Shown piece by piece: positions 44,621-53,060 of a stretch of DNA of 64,000 nt (the first letter of the stretch is position 1; the number at the start of each line of letters is the position of its first letter). Position numbers and translations under genes: made by a program. Source of the DNA: Hyphomicrobium_A sp963724945 (GTDB lineage: Bacteria > Pseudomonadota > Alphaproteobacteria > Rhizobiales > Hyphomicrobiaceae); assembly GCA_963724945.1 (NCBI GenBank), contig CAVRWL010000003.1, positions 1 through 64,000 of the forward strand, read 5' to 3'. The notes beneath the pieces are model-generated. The model saw only the letters and a list, made by a program, of their open reading frames with translations, was not told the origin of the DNA and ran no database searches.

Positions 44621-44814
44621 CCCTCACCCAGCGCTGCCTTTACGCCTGGCATCATAGCAAGTCCGCGATGCAAATAGAGCCAAGGTTAGGCATCGCCTCT
44701 AAATCCTGCTTATCACCCCGCGCCGCAATCTTCATGCGATCCTCTGGATACAGCGAACGCCGAATGGCACGGGCGAGATGCTACCCGCGGCGCGGGGTTG
44801 GAACGCAAGCCCCC

Positions 44815-44920
44815 GACGAAAAAGCGCAGGCTCCCGGGGGGAACCGGCGCCCAAATACGCCACTGGCCGCTCGAAAGGACACGGGGAACCTTCTCTAGGG
44901 ACGGCAGGAAGCGGCGCGAC
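44815..44920 (+). repeat. structured intergenic element, copy 2 (degenerate)
   Basis: gacgaaaaagcgcaggctcc, then ggcgcccaaatacgccactg and ttctctagggacgg: the same order as copies 1 and 3, but hairpin 1 has lost bases and hairpin 2 no longer pairs. About 40 bp before the lipoprotein gene at 44962. Confidence 0.6.
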
Positions 44921-44961
44921 TCACATACACTGCGATGAGCGGGTCCTTTGGCGGATTGCCT

Positions 44962-45201
44962 ATGAAGCTGTTCTTTGCGCTTGTCGTCGCGATCGCCGTC
45001 GGGGCGTGCACCGCGCCCAATGGCATGCCTGTGGTCTTCGACGGCTCGGTCGCCGGAGTAGCGCGTGAGCTGACAAGCCCCGGCTCGACGTATCAGGCCC
45101 GACTGGACGCCGACGACGCGAAGTGTCAGCAGGCTGGCAACAAGACCGGCACAGAAGCTTACAGAGCTTGTAGGCGCGAACTGGACGATCAAATCAAATA
45201 G
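44962..45201 (+). CDS. small putative lipoprotein
   Basis: 79 residues. Hydrophobic start MKLFFALVVAIAVGACTAPN with a lipobox-like VGAC. The mature part has two further Cys residues (DDAKCQQAG and YRACRRELDD) spaced like a helix-pair disulfide, and YQARLDADDAKC, a motif seen in small Rhizobiales lipoproteins. An upstream in-frame ATG at 44935 is less likely because it would bury the signal. Confidence 0.6.
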   Translation: MKLFFALVVAIAVGACTAPNGMPVVFDGSVAGVARELTSPGSTYQARLDADDAKCQQAGNKTGTEAYRACRRELDDQIK

Positions 45202-45237
45202 CAGCGGCGCAGCCCAAGAATTGAGCGGGGCGGCCCC

Positions 45238-45352
45238 GACAAAAAGCGCCGGCTCCCGGGGGGAGGGAGCCGGCGCCCAAATACGCCACTGGCCCGCTCG
45301 GGGGGATGAGCGGGCACCTTCTCGAGGGACGGGAGGTTGTGGCGCAGCGCTA
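45238..45352 (+). repeat. structured intergenic element, copy 3 (best preserved)
   Basis: Hairpin 1 is a perfect 12-bp stem, gcgccggctccc with gggagccggcgc (45246-45257/45265-45276). Hairpin 2 is a perfect 8-bp stem, gcccgctc with gagcgggc (45292-45299/45308-45315). The linker aaatacgccactgg and the tail cttctcgagggacggga match the other copies. Compared with copy 1, the fifth pair of stem 1 changes from T-A to C-G, keeping the pairing. Confidence 0.75.
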
Positions 45353-45484
45353 AAATAAGCCCGGCGCGAGTAGGGGCCCAGTTAAAAGCTTGTCATCTGC
45401 GGGGCGCGGACGCCTCAGTTGTGCCATCGGCCAGGATCATCCTAGTGCTCAGCGGGAACGTGGGAGGCACCACGGGGGACCGCC

Positions 45485-45631
45485 ATGTCGCCACGCATGT
45501 CATCGCGCATATCATCGCACCGCAAAAGACCGCCTGCCGATGAGCCGAGCCACGCCATCGTCACGTGGCTTTTCGCCTGGCTGCTGATCGTCGCCGCCAT
45601 TGCCGGCTTGATCGGGGAGGTCGCGCGCTAG
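45485..45631 (+). CDS. single-pass membrane microprotein C
   Basis: 48 residues: a basic Ser/Arg-rich head (MSPRMSSRISSHRKRPP), then AIVTWLFAWLLIVAAIAGLI and GEVAR. GGGGGA upstream. The helix pattern W-x-x-x-x-L-x-x-x-A-x-(I/V)-A-G-L-(I/L)-G links it to microprotein E at 48937. It lies 133 bp after element copy 3. Confidence 0.55.
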   Translation: MSPRMSSRISSHRKRPPADEPSHAIVTWLFAWLLIVAAIAGLIGEVAR

Positions 45632-45729
45632 CGGTCGGTAGGCCTACTCATGGGCTGATCCGGTATTGAACCGCTGCGACGGATTTCTTTTGTTTGTGCC
45701 GTTACCCGTTCGCAGGGCGGGGGAGTGGC

Positions 45730-45849
45730 ATGGGCTATTACGATCAATCGGACGGTGCAGACGGCCTCGCGGCGGCCTCGTGGTTTTGCTTAGGCCTTGT
45801 GTTCATCGCAGCCGTGGCAGCAGCAATGGGCCTGCTCGGTCTCGGCTGA
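45730..45849 (+). CDS. single-pass membrane microprotein D
   Basis: 39 residues: MGYYDQSDGADGLAAASW, then FCLGLVFIAAVAAAMGLLGL. GGGGGAG upstream. Close paralog of B (43070) and A (42814). The nucleotide stretch around the helix is also similar to B, pointing to recent duplication. Confidence 0.65.
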   Translation: MGYYDQSDGADGLAAASWFCLGLVFIAAVAAAMGLLGLG

Positions 45850-46032
45850 CGAGACGAAGCCCTACCGGCCCGCGCGCTATGCCATCGGCGAGGCGCGACG
45901 CGAAATGCTGGGCATTCACTTCACAATCTCGATGCGCCCGTCGTCGTCTTGCTCGTCCATGTCGCCGCCGCTCCGAGAAAGCGCTATAATCGCGCCAAAC
46001 GGTGTCATGGAGGCGAGGTCATGGAGGCGAGG

Positions 46033-46347
46033 ATGTCCTGGTCCGGTTTCCGGCTGCTCGGTGCTCTTACGTTTGCGCTCACGCTCGCGGCCTCGCAATC
46101 GGGTTTCGCGCAGAGCCCCAAGGGAGACGACGGCGCGGGAGGTACGGGCGGCGCAGCGGGCTATTCGCTTCCCCCAGCCGACGCGCCTGATGCCGCGCGC
46201 CCCATGGCTGCGCCACCCCCGCCATCGGACGACAACGCTTCCGAGCCTAAGCCTGAGACCGAGCCCGCGCCGGCACCGGACGACAACAAGAACGGCGATA
46301 GCGACCAGTCGCCTGATGCTCCCACCGGGGCCGATCAGCCGGACTGA
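46033..46347 (+). CDS. exported acidic Pro/Ala-rich protein
   Basis: 104 residues from the ATG at 46033 (GAGGCGAGG upstream; 46021 is an alternative). Signal peptide SGFRLLGALTFALTLAASQS to GFAQ. The mature part is low complexity: GGTGGAAGYSLPPADAPD, then alternating Pro/Ala/Glu/Asp (PKPETEPAPAPDDNKNGD). Likely disordered and periplasmic. No known domain. Confidence 0.55.
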   Translation: MSWSGFRLLGALTFALTLAASQSGFAQSPKGDDGAGGTGGAAGYSLPPADAPDAARPMAAPPPPSDDNASEPKPETEPAPAPDDNKNGDSDQSPDAPTGADQPD

Positions 46348-46478
46348 CGCGCCGCTCCGCTTCCAGCGATGCATGGCGGCACGGGCGTTCTCAATTTCGC
46401 CAACGTCGTCATGTATGTGCAGATCGAAGTGCACATCCTCGCTTAGTATCCGTGTCCAAGTATCCGCGTCCAAGACCC

Positions 46479-46766
46479 ATGAACGCTCGCTTCAAATACG
46501 AAACTCCCAACGTCTTCCTCAAGGCAGCACTTACGCTTACGACCCCGCGCCGCTGGCGCAGCAGAGCGCGGCCGTGGATATTTGATAACGTCACAGGTGT
46601 GCGCTTCCAGCCGTCCGAGGACGAGGACGCGCTTTTGAGCCAGCTGTCGGGCCCGACCGACACCGCGTTCGAGCGCGTGGTGCTCGCCATCATGGACAAG
46701 CGGCGCGGCTACGTCTGCGATTGGCACCGCGTCTCCAGGGGGCTGGCCTCGGGCGAGGAGCGCTAG
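46479..46766 (+). CDS. hypothetical protein
   Basis: 95 residues, MNARFKYETPNVFLKAALTL onward, ending HRVSRGLASGEER. The second half (SQLSGPTDTAFERVVLAIMD) is helical with G/C-biased third positions, supporting coding. The first half is less convincing. No family recognised. Confidence 0.4.
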   Translation: MNARFKYETPNVFLKAALTLTTPRRWRSRARPWIFDNVTGVRFQPSEDEDALLSQLSGPTDTAFERVVLAIMDKRRGYVCDWHRVSRGLASGEER

Positions 46767-46869
46767 CACCGGTTCGCATCATTTTCTTGCGCATCGATCG
46801 CGCCGCCCATTGCGAGCGGACGCGCACAGGTTCAATATCGACGGCAATTCAGCTCCAAGGCGTTTCCCG

Positions 46870-47253
46870 ATGCCTGCCGTCACACTGCGCAGCCTCAGTG
46901 CCGATATGGCAGTCAAGCTCAACCAGCTTGAAACGGCTACGGCGGTGCTGGAGCGGGATACGAGGAACGGCCGCGCAGTCCTCGTGGAACGGGGATTCGG
47001 CCTTCCCCAGCCTCAGGCTCCCATGGTGGACTGGGAAGCGACGCGCTCGCGATGGTTGAAGCGAATTCAGCTGGCGCGGCAGGCGGCCATCACGGCGGCG
47101 GTCTGGCTCCGTTGGTTGCTGCGCGGCCCGTTGGCGACGGCCTTCCGCATCGCGCGCCGCGCCGTGGTCGAGGGCGCGATCTGCTTTCTCGCCGCGTGCG
47201 GCGTGCTGGCCGCGTTTGCGCTGGCGATCATAGTTCTCGCGCCGCCCGTTTGA
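46870..47253 (+). CDS. hypothetical protein with C-terminal membrane helix
   Basis: 127 residues from MPAVTLRSLSADMAVKLNQL. The N-terminal half is helical and may form a coiled coil (KLNQLETATAVLERDTRNGR). The C-terminus has one or two hydrophobic helices (FLAACGVLAAFALAIIVLAP), so it is probably tail-anchored. No known domain. It ends 72 bp before the convergent bactofilin gene. Confidence 0.55.
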   Translation: MPAVTLRSLSADMAVKLNQLETATAVLERDTRNGRAVLVERGFGLPQPQAPMVDWEATRSRWLKRIQLARQAAITAAVWLRWLLRGPLATAFRIARRAVVEGAICFLAACGVLAAFALAIIVLAPPV

Positions 47254-47325
47254 GCGGGCAGCGCGAGCGTTTTTTGCGAATTTAGAGCGAAGCGGCACCC
47301 AAAGGCGGTCCGCCCGGGTCTGCTC

Positions 47326-47832
47326 TCACTGCACCTGTCCCGCGGCGATCAGCTCAGGATCGAGGACGGGCATCAGCTCGGAGGTGTTGTTGGATCGGCG
47401 CACGCGGCCGTCGAACTGCGCGCCTTCGGAGATGGCCAGGGCGTGATGCATGATGTCGCCATCCACCTGGCCGGTCGCGTGCAGCGTCACGGTCACCGCG
47501 CGGATGGAGCCGCGCACGCCGCCGTGCACCTCGATCTTCTCCGCGCAAACCATGCCTTCGACCGAGCCGCCGTCGGTGATGATGACCTCTTTGCCGTGAA
47601 CGTTGCCGCGCACATCGCCGTCCACGCGAAGCTTGTTCTGAGAGACGATGGTGATCTTCTCGCCGAGAAGGGTGAGATCCCTGCCGATCACCGAGGTGCC
47701 GGTCGGAGCGTTCGCCGACGTTGGCTCACTGGAAGTCTGGCTGGAACGAAGGGCCGTGGGCCCAAGTCCGTTGCTTCCGTTGCCGCTCTGCGGCTTGGGC
47801 TGATCTAAAGGCCGTGACGTAGCGCTGAACAT
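47326..47832 (-). CDS. bactofilin family protein 1
   Basis: 168 residues from the ATG at 47832 (GGAGG upstream). A ~45-residue disordered Ser/Thr/Pro head is followed by the bactofilin beta-helix: SVIGRDLTLLGEKITIVSQN, VDGDVRGNVHGKEVIITDGG, VEGMVCAEKIEVHGGVRGSI, and DGDIMHHALAISEGAQFDGR. Bactofilins polymerise without nucleotide and scaffold cell-shape or envelope enzymes. A second copy with a nearly identical core lies at 49587-50106. Confidence 0.9.
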   Translation of the reverse strand: MFSATSRPLDQPKPQSGNGSNGLGPTALRSSQTSSEPTSANAPTGTSVIGRDLTLLGEKITIVSQNKLRVDGDVRGNVHGKEVIITDGGSVEGMVCAEKIEVHGGVRGSIRAVTVTLHATGQVDGDIMHHALAISEGAQFDGRVRRSNNTSELMPVLDPELIAAGQVQ

Positions 47833-48090
47833 AGAACACCTCCGGCGCGCATGACGCGAGAATGACAAGAAACTTTGTGCAGGCCCCCTGGAGAGGCACC
47901 TACACACGCCTCCGCGGCGAGATTGTGTCCGCAGCATGGGAACGCCGGCGCCGCGGACGCTTCACGCGTGCGCGCCGCACCCCAAAAACGAGCGCGCTCT
48001 GCGTTGCATCTGGCACGAATGCACATGTGCAAAACCTGCATGCGCTTGTGCACAACGGACCCCCTCAAGATTGTTGGCCGCGCTAACGCC

Positions 48091-48693
48091 ATGTTAGCTG
48101 CTGGCAAGCAGTCTCGCGTATTGGGGTTCCCGTTTTTCAAGTCGTCGTTTCAAGTCGTGGGGTGTGCTTTGAAAGCGTTCTGTCTCGCATTTGCGTTTGT
48201 GCTGTCGATCGTGCCCGCTGCCGCCGACGAATTGCGCTCGTCCCAGAACGGCCTCCAGGTCGACGATAACGAGGTTGGGCGGCTCTACCGCCTCGAGTGG
48301 CTCCGCCAGAAAATCGCCAGCGAGACTGCGGCCGAGGCGTCGCTCGACAGAAGCGATGCTGCTGAGGCGGAGTTCGCGCAAAAAATCCGCGCCATGCTCG
48401 CCCTCGCCAGGCAAGAGATACGCCGCGCCGAGGCCGATCCGAACCCTGTGCGCCTCGAGGTGCATTTGCACTGCGCTGCAAAACGCGTCGTGGTGCGCAG
48501 CGGTACGCACGAGCCGTTCGTCCCCGCCTTGGAATGGTCGGTGGCGACCGATGCGCCAGCGCCGATCGTCGCGACGAGGGTGATCAAGGCCTGCGCGATC
48601 AAATTGATCCGGAGCCAACCGGGTGTGGGACAGCGCGCACGGATGGTGCCCTACTCCGTGGATCTGCCGCCGATCGAGCAGGCGGCCCAGTAG
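48091..48693 (+). CDS. exported hypothetical protein
   Basis: Up to 200 residues from the ATG at 48091. A signal peptide is visible inside (LKAFCLAFAFVLSIVPAAAD), so a start at a TTG near 48168 is also possible. The mature region begins with a helical, charged part (GRLYRLEWLRQKIASETAAE, IRAMLALARQEIRRAEADPN) and ends with a beta-like part (VRLEVHLHCAAKRVVV). No family recognised. Probably periplasmic. Confidence 0.6.
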   Translation: MLAAGKQSRVLGFPFFKSSFQVVGCALKAFCLAFAFVLSIVPAAADELRSSQNGLQVDDNEVGRLYRLEWLRQKIASETAAEASLDRSDAAEAEFAQKIRAMLALARQEIRRAEADPNPVRLEVHLHCAAKRVVVRSGTHEPFVPALEWSVATDAPAPIVATRVIKACAIKLIRSQPGVGQRARMVPYSVDLPPIEQAAQ

Positions 48694-48936
48694 CATCAGC
48701 TGACGGGACGGCGCGCACTGCGAGGCGGCACTCCTTGGTCGCGAGCGGTTGCGCGGGTCCTAGAGCCAGCAGACTTCGGCTGCCCTCCCGCACCTCGCTG
48801 CGGGCACGGCTTGTATATGCGCAGCATTCAGCACTTTCCCTCCCCCCGGCAAATCAGCGAAACTAGCGGCCTTTTCAAGGGTCCGAGGAATTGAGGCAGA
48901 CCTACGATTGTGGGCGTACAGGCGAGGAGGGACGCC

Positions 48937-49059
48937 ATGTCACGCAAACGCAGCCAAACGATCGCGACCTACGGCGACAACGCTCTGACGTGGTTCTTTG
49001 TGGGCATTTTGGTTATTGCAGTCGTAGCCGGCCTGCTGGGGCACGTCGGCCCCAGCTGA
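48937..49059 (+). CDS. single-pass membrane microprotein E
   Basis: 40 residues: basic head MSRKRSQTIATYGDNA, then LTWFFVGILVIAVVAGLLGH and VGPS. AGGAGG seven bases upstream makes translation likely. Shares TW(F/L)...(L)V.IA.(V/I)AGL(L/I)G with microprotein C and, more loosely, A, B and D. Standing 3 kb from the others, without a visible copy of the structured element. Confidence 0.6.
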   Translation: MSRKRSQTIATYGDNALTWFFVGILVIAVVAGLLGHVGPS

Positions 49060-49107
49060 GCTCGACTGAGAGCGGCGCCAATCCACATCGTCACGTGCAA
49101 CCGAGGC

Positions 49108-49491
49108 TCAGGCCGCGGTGGCTTCGCTGCTGACTTGGCCGTCGTGATCCAAGATCACCTGCGCCGTCATGACGACGGCCTTGTCGATCACGCGTGCCCA
49201 GCTCTCGGTGGTGATCCATTCGGTCCGCTCGTCGCCGAACGCGAGCCTGTTCTCCTCATCGATGGTCCACGCCCCGATGCGCTGGCGGCTGCCGGCGCCG
49301 TCCCTGTTGTGGATGACGACGATCTCGTCGCCGTTCGGGATAAAGTACCAGCGCGGCAGCTGCGCGCTGCCAAGGCACTCGTTGAGCCGCCGCAGCACCT
49401 CACGGCCGAGCTGCCGCTTCAACGCCTCCTCCTTGAAGTCGCGCCGCCGTTTGTCGCGCTCGGCGCTCAGCGCGTCCATCAACATGATCAT
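49108..49491 (-). CDS. hypothetical protein
   Basis: 127 residues from the ATG at 49491 (GGGGAG upstream). Basic helical start (ALSAERDKRRRDFKEEALKR), then a compact beta-rich region (RWYFIPNGDEIVVIHNRDGA, GAWTIDEENRLAFGDERTEW) and a short C-terminal helix-strand. Looks like a small cytoplasmic domain protein. Not recognised. Same strand as the bactofilin gene upstream (49587), possibly co-transcribed across 95 bp. Confidence 0.65.
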   Translation of the reverse strand: MIMLMDALSAERDKRRRDFKEEALKRQLGREVLRRLNECLGSAQLPRWYFIPNGDEIVVIHNRDGAGSRQRIGAWTIDEENRLAFGDERTEWITTESWARVIDKAVVMTAQVILDHDGQVSSEATAA

Positions 49492-49586
49492 GGGTATCTC
49501 CCCACCGTCGTGCGCCGACTCGATTGAAGCGTCCACCCGACGGACGCCGCAGAGCCGGCGCTAGATTGCTGCCCTCGCGGGCTCCC

Positions 49587-50106
49587 TCACATGAACCCCT
49601 TCGCGCCGCTGCCGTTGCGGCCCGACGAGATTTCCTCTGGATCGAGAACGGGCATCAGCTGGCTCGTGTCGCTCGACCGCTGCACGCGACCCTCGAAATG
49701 GGCTCCCTCGGCGATGCCGAGCGTCTGGTGCATGATGTCGGCATCAACCTTCGCCGAAGCGTTGAGCACGACGGTCACGGCCCGGATCGACCCGCGCACG
49801 GCCCCGTGCACCTCGATCTTCTCGGCGCAAACCATGCCTTCGACCGAGCCGCCGTCCGTGATGACGACCTGCTTGCCATAGACATCGCCGCGAACGTCGC
49901 CGTCCACCTGCAGCTTATTCTGCGAGACGATGGTGATCTTGTCGCCGAGGATCGTCAGATCCCGGCCGATCACGGATACCCCGTTTGCCGCTGCCGGCCC
50001 GGGTTTGTAGGGGCTTGGCTCGGGCCGCGCCGCCGCCGGTCCGAGAACGGGGCTGCGGGGGGGATTGGCGGGAGTGGAGTCGGTTTTGGTATCTACGCTA
50101 AACACG
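49587..50106 (-). CDS. bactofilin family protein 2
   Basis: 172 residues starting at the GTG near 50105 (VFSVDTKTDS), chosen because the upstream GGAGGTGT matches the leader of bactofilin 1. Core: SVIGRDLTILGDKITIVSQN, VDGDVRGDVYGKQVVITDGG, VEGMVCAEKIEVHGAVRGSI, ending MPVLDPEEISSGRNGSGAKG. A duplicated paralog of 47326-47832; heads and tails differ while the helix core is kept, suggesting co-polymerisation or specialised scaffolds. Confidence 0.88.
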
Positions 50107-50265
50107 GGGCACACCTCCGGCGTACTGGCGCTCGAAATCAGGAAACTCTGTGGTGTAAACCCCGCGAGGCCCAACAGCGCACGCATCCGCGGCGACATTT
50201 TGTCGGACGTGGAAAAATCTTGGCGCTCCGGTGGCCGCGTCTGCGGACCCGAGGGGCACCAAACC

Positions 50266-50297
50266 GGGCCCGGGAGGTCCCGGGCCCGCGGCCTTTT
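50266..50297 (+). terminator. rho-independent terminator without a + strand gene
   Basis: gggcccggga, gg, tcccgggccc (50266-50287), then gcggcc and five Ts. The stem is perfect over 10 bp. No protein gene on the + strand lies between 49060 and here, so it may end a small RNA made from the 50107-50265 region, or be a remnant. Confidence 0.6.
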
Positions 50298-50404
50298 TGC
50301 TCAGCGCGCCCATTTGGATTGCGGGGATAGTCGCCGCCTAGGCAATGGCGCGTCCCCTGAGGATCGGCGCTAATGCGGCGGTCGCACACTGCAGGAGCGC
50401 CCCG

Positions 50405-50632
50405 ATGCTTGACATGAAGATCTTCCAGGCCCGCATGACCGAGGAGCGCCTCAAGGCGCAGCTCATCGCAGTCCAGAACGAATGTGACGCCATCCTTGGA
50501 CGCTTTGACGACCTCGGCCGCGAGCCGACTGCGGAGGAGCGGGAGGCGCGGCGGTCCGACTTCCTCGCCTCCAGGCGGCGCTTCGGCGAGCTGGACAACC
50601 AGCTCCTCGCTCTGAAGTGCCCCAAGCCCTAG
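50405..50632 (+). CDS. small coiled-coil hypothetical protein
   Basis: 75 residues from the ATG at 50405 (AGGAG upstream). Almost wholly helical and charged: RMTEERLKAQLIAVQNECDA, REPTAEEREARRSDFLASRR, RFGELDNQLLALK. Likely a short coiled coil. Family unknown. A hairpin terminator follows at 50653. Confidence 0.6.
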   Translation: MLDMKIFQARMTEERLKAQLIAVQNECDAILGRFDDLGREPTAEEREARRSDFLASRRRFGELDNQLLALKCPKP

Positions 50633-50652
50633 ACGCTTTAGCCTAGAAACGC

Positions 50653-50679
50653 TGCGGGCGGCCCTTGAGACCGCCCGCA
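50653..50679 (+). terminator. hairpin terminator after the 50405 gene
   Basis: tgcgggcgg, nine-base loop, ccgcccgca, followed by cactttc. Perfect 9-bp stem but a weak T tract. Confidence 0.55.
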
Positions 50680-50970
50680 CACTTTCAGCCGCGAACTCAG
50701 CAGCCGTGGTGGCGCATGCAGCGGCGATAGCGCCAACCCCAGCCCCAGCGCCAATGGCATGCGTGACGCCAGCGCCGGCAGCGGTCGTAGAGCCATGCTC
50801 CCGGCGACGCGCGCACAGCGGCGTGCCGCATGCGCGAGGCGGGCGCGTCCCGGCAAAATTTTATGGGCTTTCGTCGCATTGGCCGCAGGTGCCGCGGGTC
50901 TGCGCTCTTGACTAGTCGCCTTGCGCTGCGCTCTAGGGTGAGGCGTCCACCCCGGGAGCCGGAGAGCACC

Positions 50971-51273
50971 ATGAGCGAGAACCCGATCGTCGAGGAGACC
51001 AAGCGCAAGCTCAATGAGCTCGAGCAGCGAATCAACGCCGCGAAGTCCTCGCTCGGGGCCGACAAGGAGATCGCCGAGGAAGCGCGCAAGGACTGGGACG
51101 CGATGGTCCGCACCCACGCCGAGATCCGCAGCAAGCTCGAGGGCGACCAGTCCGCGGAGGTCTTGGAAGGCGTCCGCTTGGACATCGACGTGCTGCGCAA
51201 CTCCTTCGAGCGGTGGATGTCGCGCGTCGAGACCAACTTTGCCCAGGATAAGGGGCGTGAGGGCCCGCGCTGA
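50971..51273 (+). CDS. small helical hypothetical protein
   Basis: 100 residues from the ATG at 50971 (GGAGAG upstream). Predicted helical throughout with heptad-like spacing: ETKRKLNELEQRINAAKSSL, KEIAEEARKDWDAMVRTHAE, VLEGVRLDIDVLRNSFERWM. A cytoplasmic coiled-coil protein of the kind often annotated as hypothetical in Rhizobiales. Followed after ~150 bp by the MASE1 kinase. Confidence 0.6.
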   Translation: MSENPIVEETKRKLNELEQRINAAKSSLGADKEIAEEARKDWDAMVRTHAEIRSKLEGDQSAEVLEGVRLDIDVLRNSFERWMSRVETNFAQDKGREGPR

Positions 51274-51421
51274 CGAGGCACTGATCGAAGCCGGGGCGCC
51301 CATGGGTTCCCTGGGGCGTCCCCTGGGGCCGTCCCTGGCCGTCCTAGAGCCGCTTATCCGGGCCTCGTCGTCGGTAGAAATACCGAGTACGCTTGGTGCC
51401 CGCCGAGGCTATGAGAGTGGG

Positions 51422-53060
51422 ATGGACAGGCATGTTGCCGACAGCGTGACAGCCCCGGCCACCAGTGCCGGCGCCCTGCGCATGCCGGCACTGGTGACGG
51501 GTGCCGCATTCCTCGCTTGCTACGTCCTGCTCGACGCCACGAGCGTGATCTTTCCCCGCGCCACCTTCGGTATCACGCCCTGGAATCCGAGCACGGGTCT
51601 CGCCTGGGCCTTCATCCTGCTGTTCGGCCAGCGCTACCTGGCGCTACTCTTCGTTGCGCCGTTCCTCGCCGACGTACTGGTATTCGGATCGGCGTTGCCG
51701 TGGTGGACCAAGCTTCTCGCCGCCGGGATCGTCGGCGCGGGCTACGCGGCGGCATTGCTGGTCCTGCTGCATCCCAAGGCGCGTTTCAACCCCGCGCTCG
51801 CCACCATGCGCGACATGGTGCTCTTGATGGGAATTGCAGTCGTCGCGACCGGCCTCGTCGCGCTCGCCTACGTGACGCTCATCGTCGCCACCGGCGACCT
51901 TCCGATGAGCCAATTTCAGTGGTCGCTTTCTGCGCTTCTGGATCGGCGACCTCATCGGCATCGCGGTGATGACGCCGTTTCTGCTCATTAGCGCCGCTCA
52001 GGCCAAGCTGCCCCGGCTGTCGCTGGAGACGGCTCTGCAGGGACTCGCCATTCTCCTGGCGCTGTTTGCAATCTTCGGGCTCGTGGGCGGGGCGAACTTG
52101 CGGCTGTTCTACGTGCTGTTCCTGCCCATCATCTGGATGGGCCTGCGCGAAGGGCTCGAGGGCGTCACCCTCGGGCTGGTGCTGACGCAGATCGGCCTCA
52201 TCGTCGGCCTGCTGCTGACCCAGGAGGAGACGGCGAGTGTGACCTCGCTGCAAGCGCGCATGCTCGTTCTCGCGCTCACGGGGCTCGCGATCGGCGTGGT
52301 CGTGAGCGAGCGGCGACGCGCCGAGCGGCAGCTGTGGCTCAACCAGGAGGCGGTGAGCCGCATCTCGCGGCTCGGCAGCATGGGCGAGTTTGCGACCGTC
52401 ATCGCGCACGAGGTCAACCAGCCGCTCACCGCCATCTCCAATTACACGCGGCTTGTGAAGCGCTACCTCGAGACTGAATCCGGCAGCAAGACCGCTGCCA
52501 TCGAGGCGGCAGGCAAGGCGGTGGCGCAGGTCGAGCGGACCGCCGCCATCATCAAGAGCCTGCGCGATCTGATCCGGCTCGGGCGCTCAGAGATCGGGCC
52601 GCAAAGCGTTCAGCGCATCGTGCGCGAGACCGTGGAGATGCTCGAGCCGACCCTGCAGCGCGGCAACATCGAGCTCAAGACGCGTATCCCCAAGGATCTG
52701 CCGCTCGCGCTCGCCGATCTCTTGCAGGTCGAGCAGGTGCTCTTGAACCTCGTCTGGAACGCCATCGAGGCGATCGATGGAACCCCCCGCAAGCGCGGCA
52801 CCGTCACCATCACCGCGGCCACGGCACCTCCGGGGCTCGTTGAGATCAGTGTGAGTGATACCGGCCCCGGCTTCGCTCACGACTTCAAGGACGCCCCCGT
52901 GGGGCCCGCGCTCTCCACCAAGCCCGACGGCCTCGGCCTCGGCCTGGCGCTGAGCCGCTCCATCATCGAGGGCCACGGCGGAAAACTGGCGATCGGCGGC
53001 GACAAGAGCGGCGCCGTCGTCCGCTTCACCCTGCGAACGGCTGAAAAGGTGCAATCATGA
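51422..53060 (+). CDS. MASE1-domain sensor histidine kinase, one frameshift
   Basis: About 546 residues. N-terminal MASE1 membrane sensor: LVTGAAFLACYVLLDATSVI, FGITPWNPSTGLAWAFILLF, and, after one extra T at 51923, RFLRFWIGDLIGIAVMTPFL. Two more helices follow, then the H-box GEFATVIAHEVNQPLTAISN and the ATPase part (LLNLVWNAIEAIDGTPRKRG, GLGLALSRSIIEGHGG). This is a FixL/DctB-type transmitter. Its stop overlaps the start of a FixJ-type regulator (ATGA), so the two are partners. The signal is unknown. Confidence 0.9.

Noticed and set aside
45916..46473. 185-codon minus-strand frame
   Set aside because: Overlaps the exported protein at 46033-46347; its middle is Gly/Arg/Ser-rich shadow sequence and it has no clear ribosome site.
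50697..50831. 44-residue Trp/His/Cys/Arg-rich minus-strand peptide (ends CMRHHGC)
   Set aside because: Composition is striking, but no signal peptide in frame, no good ribosome site and overlapping terminator region; cannot be supported without homologs.
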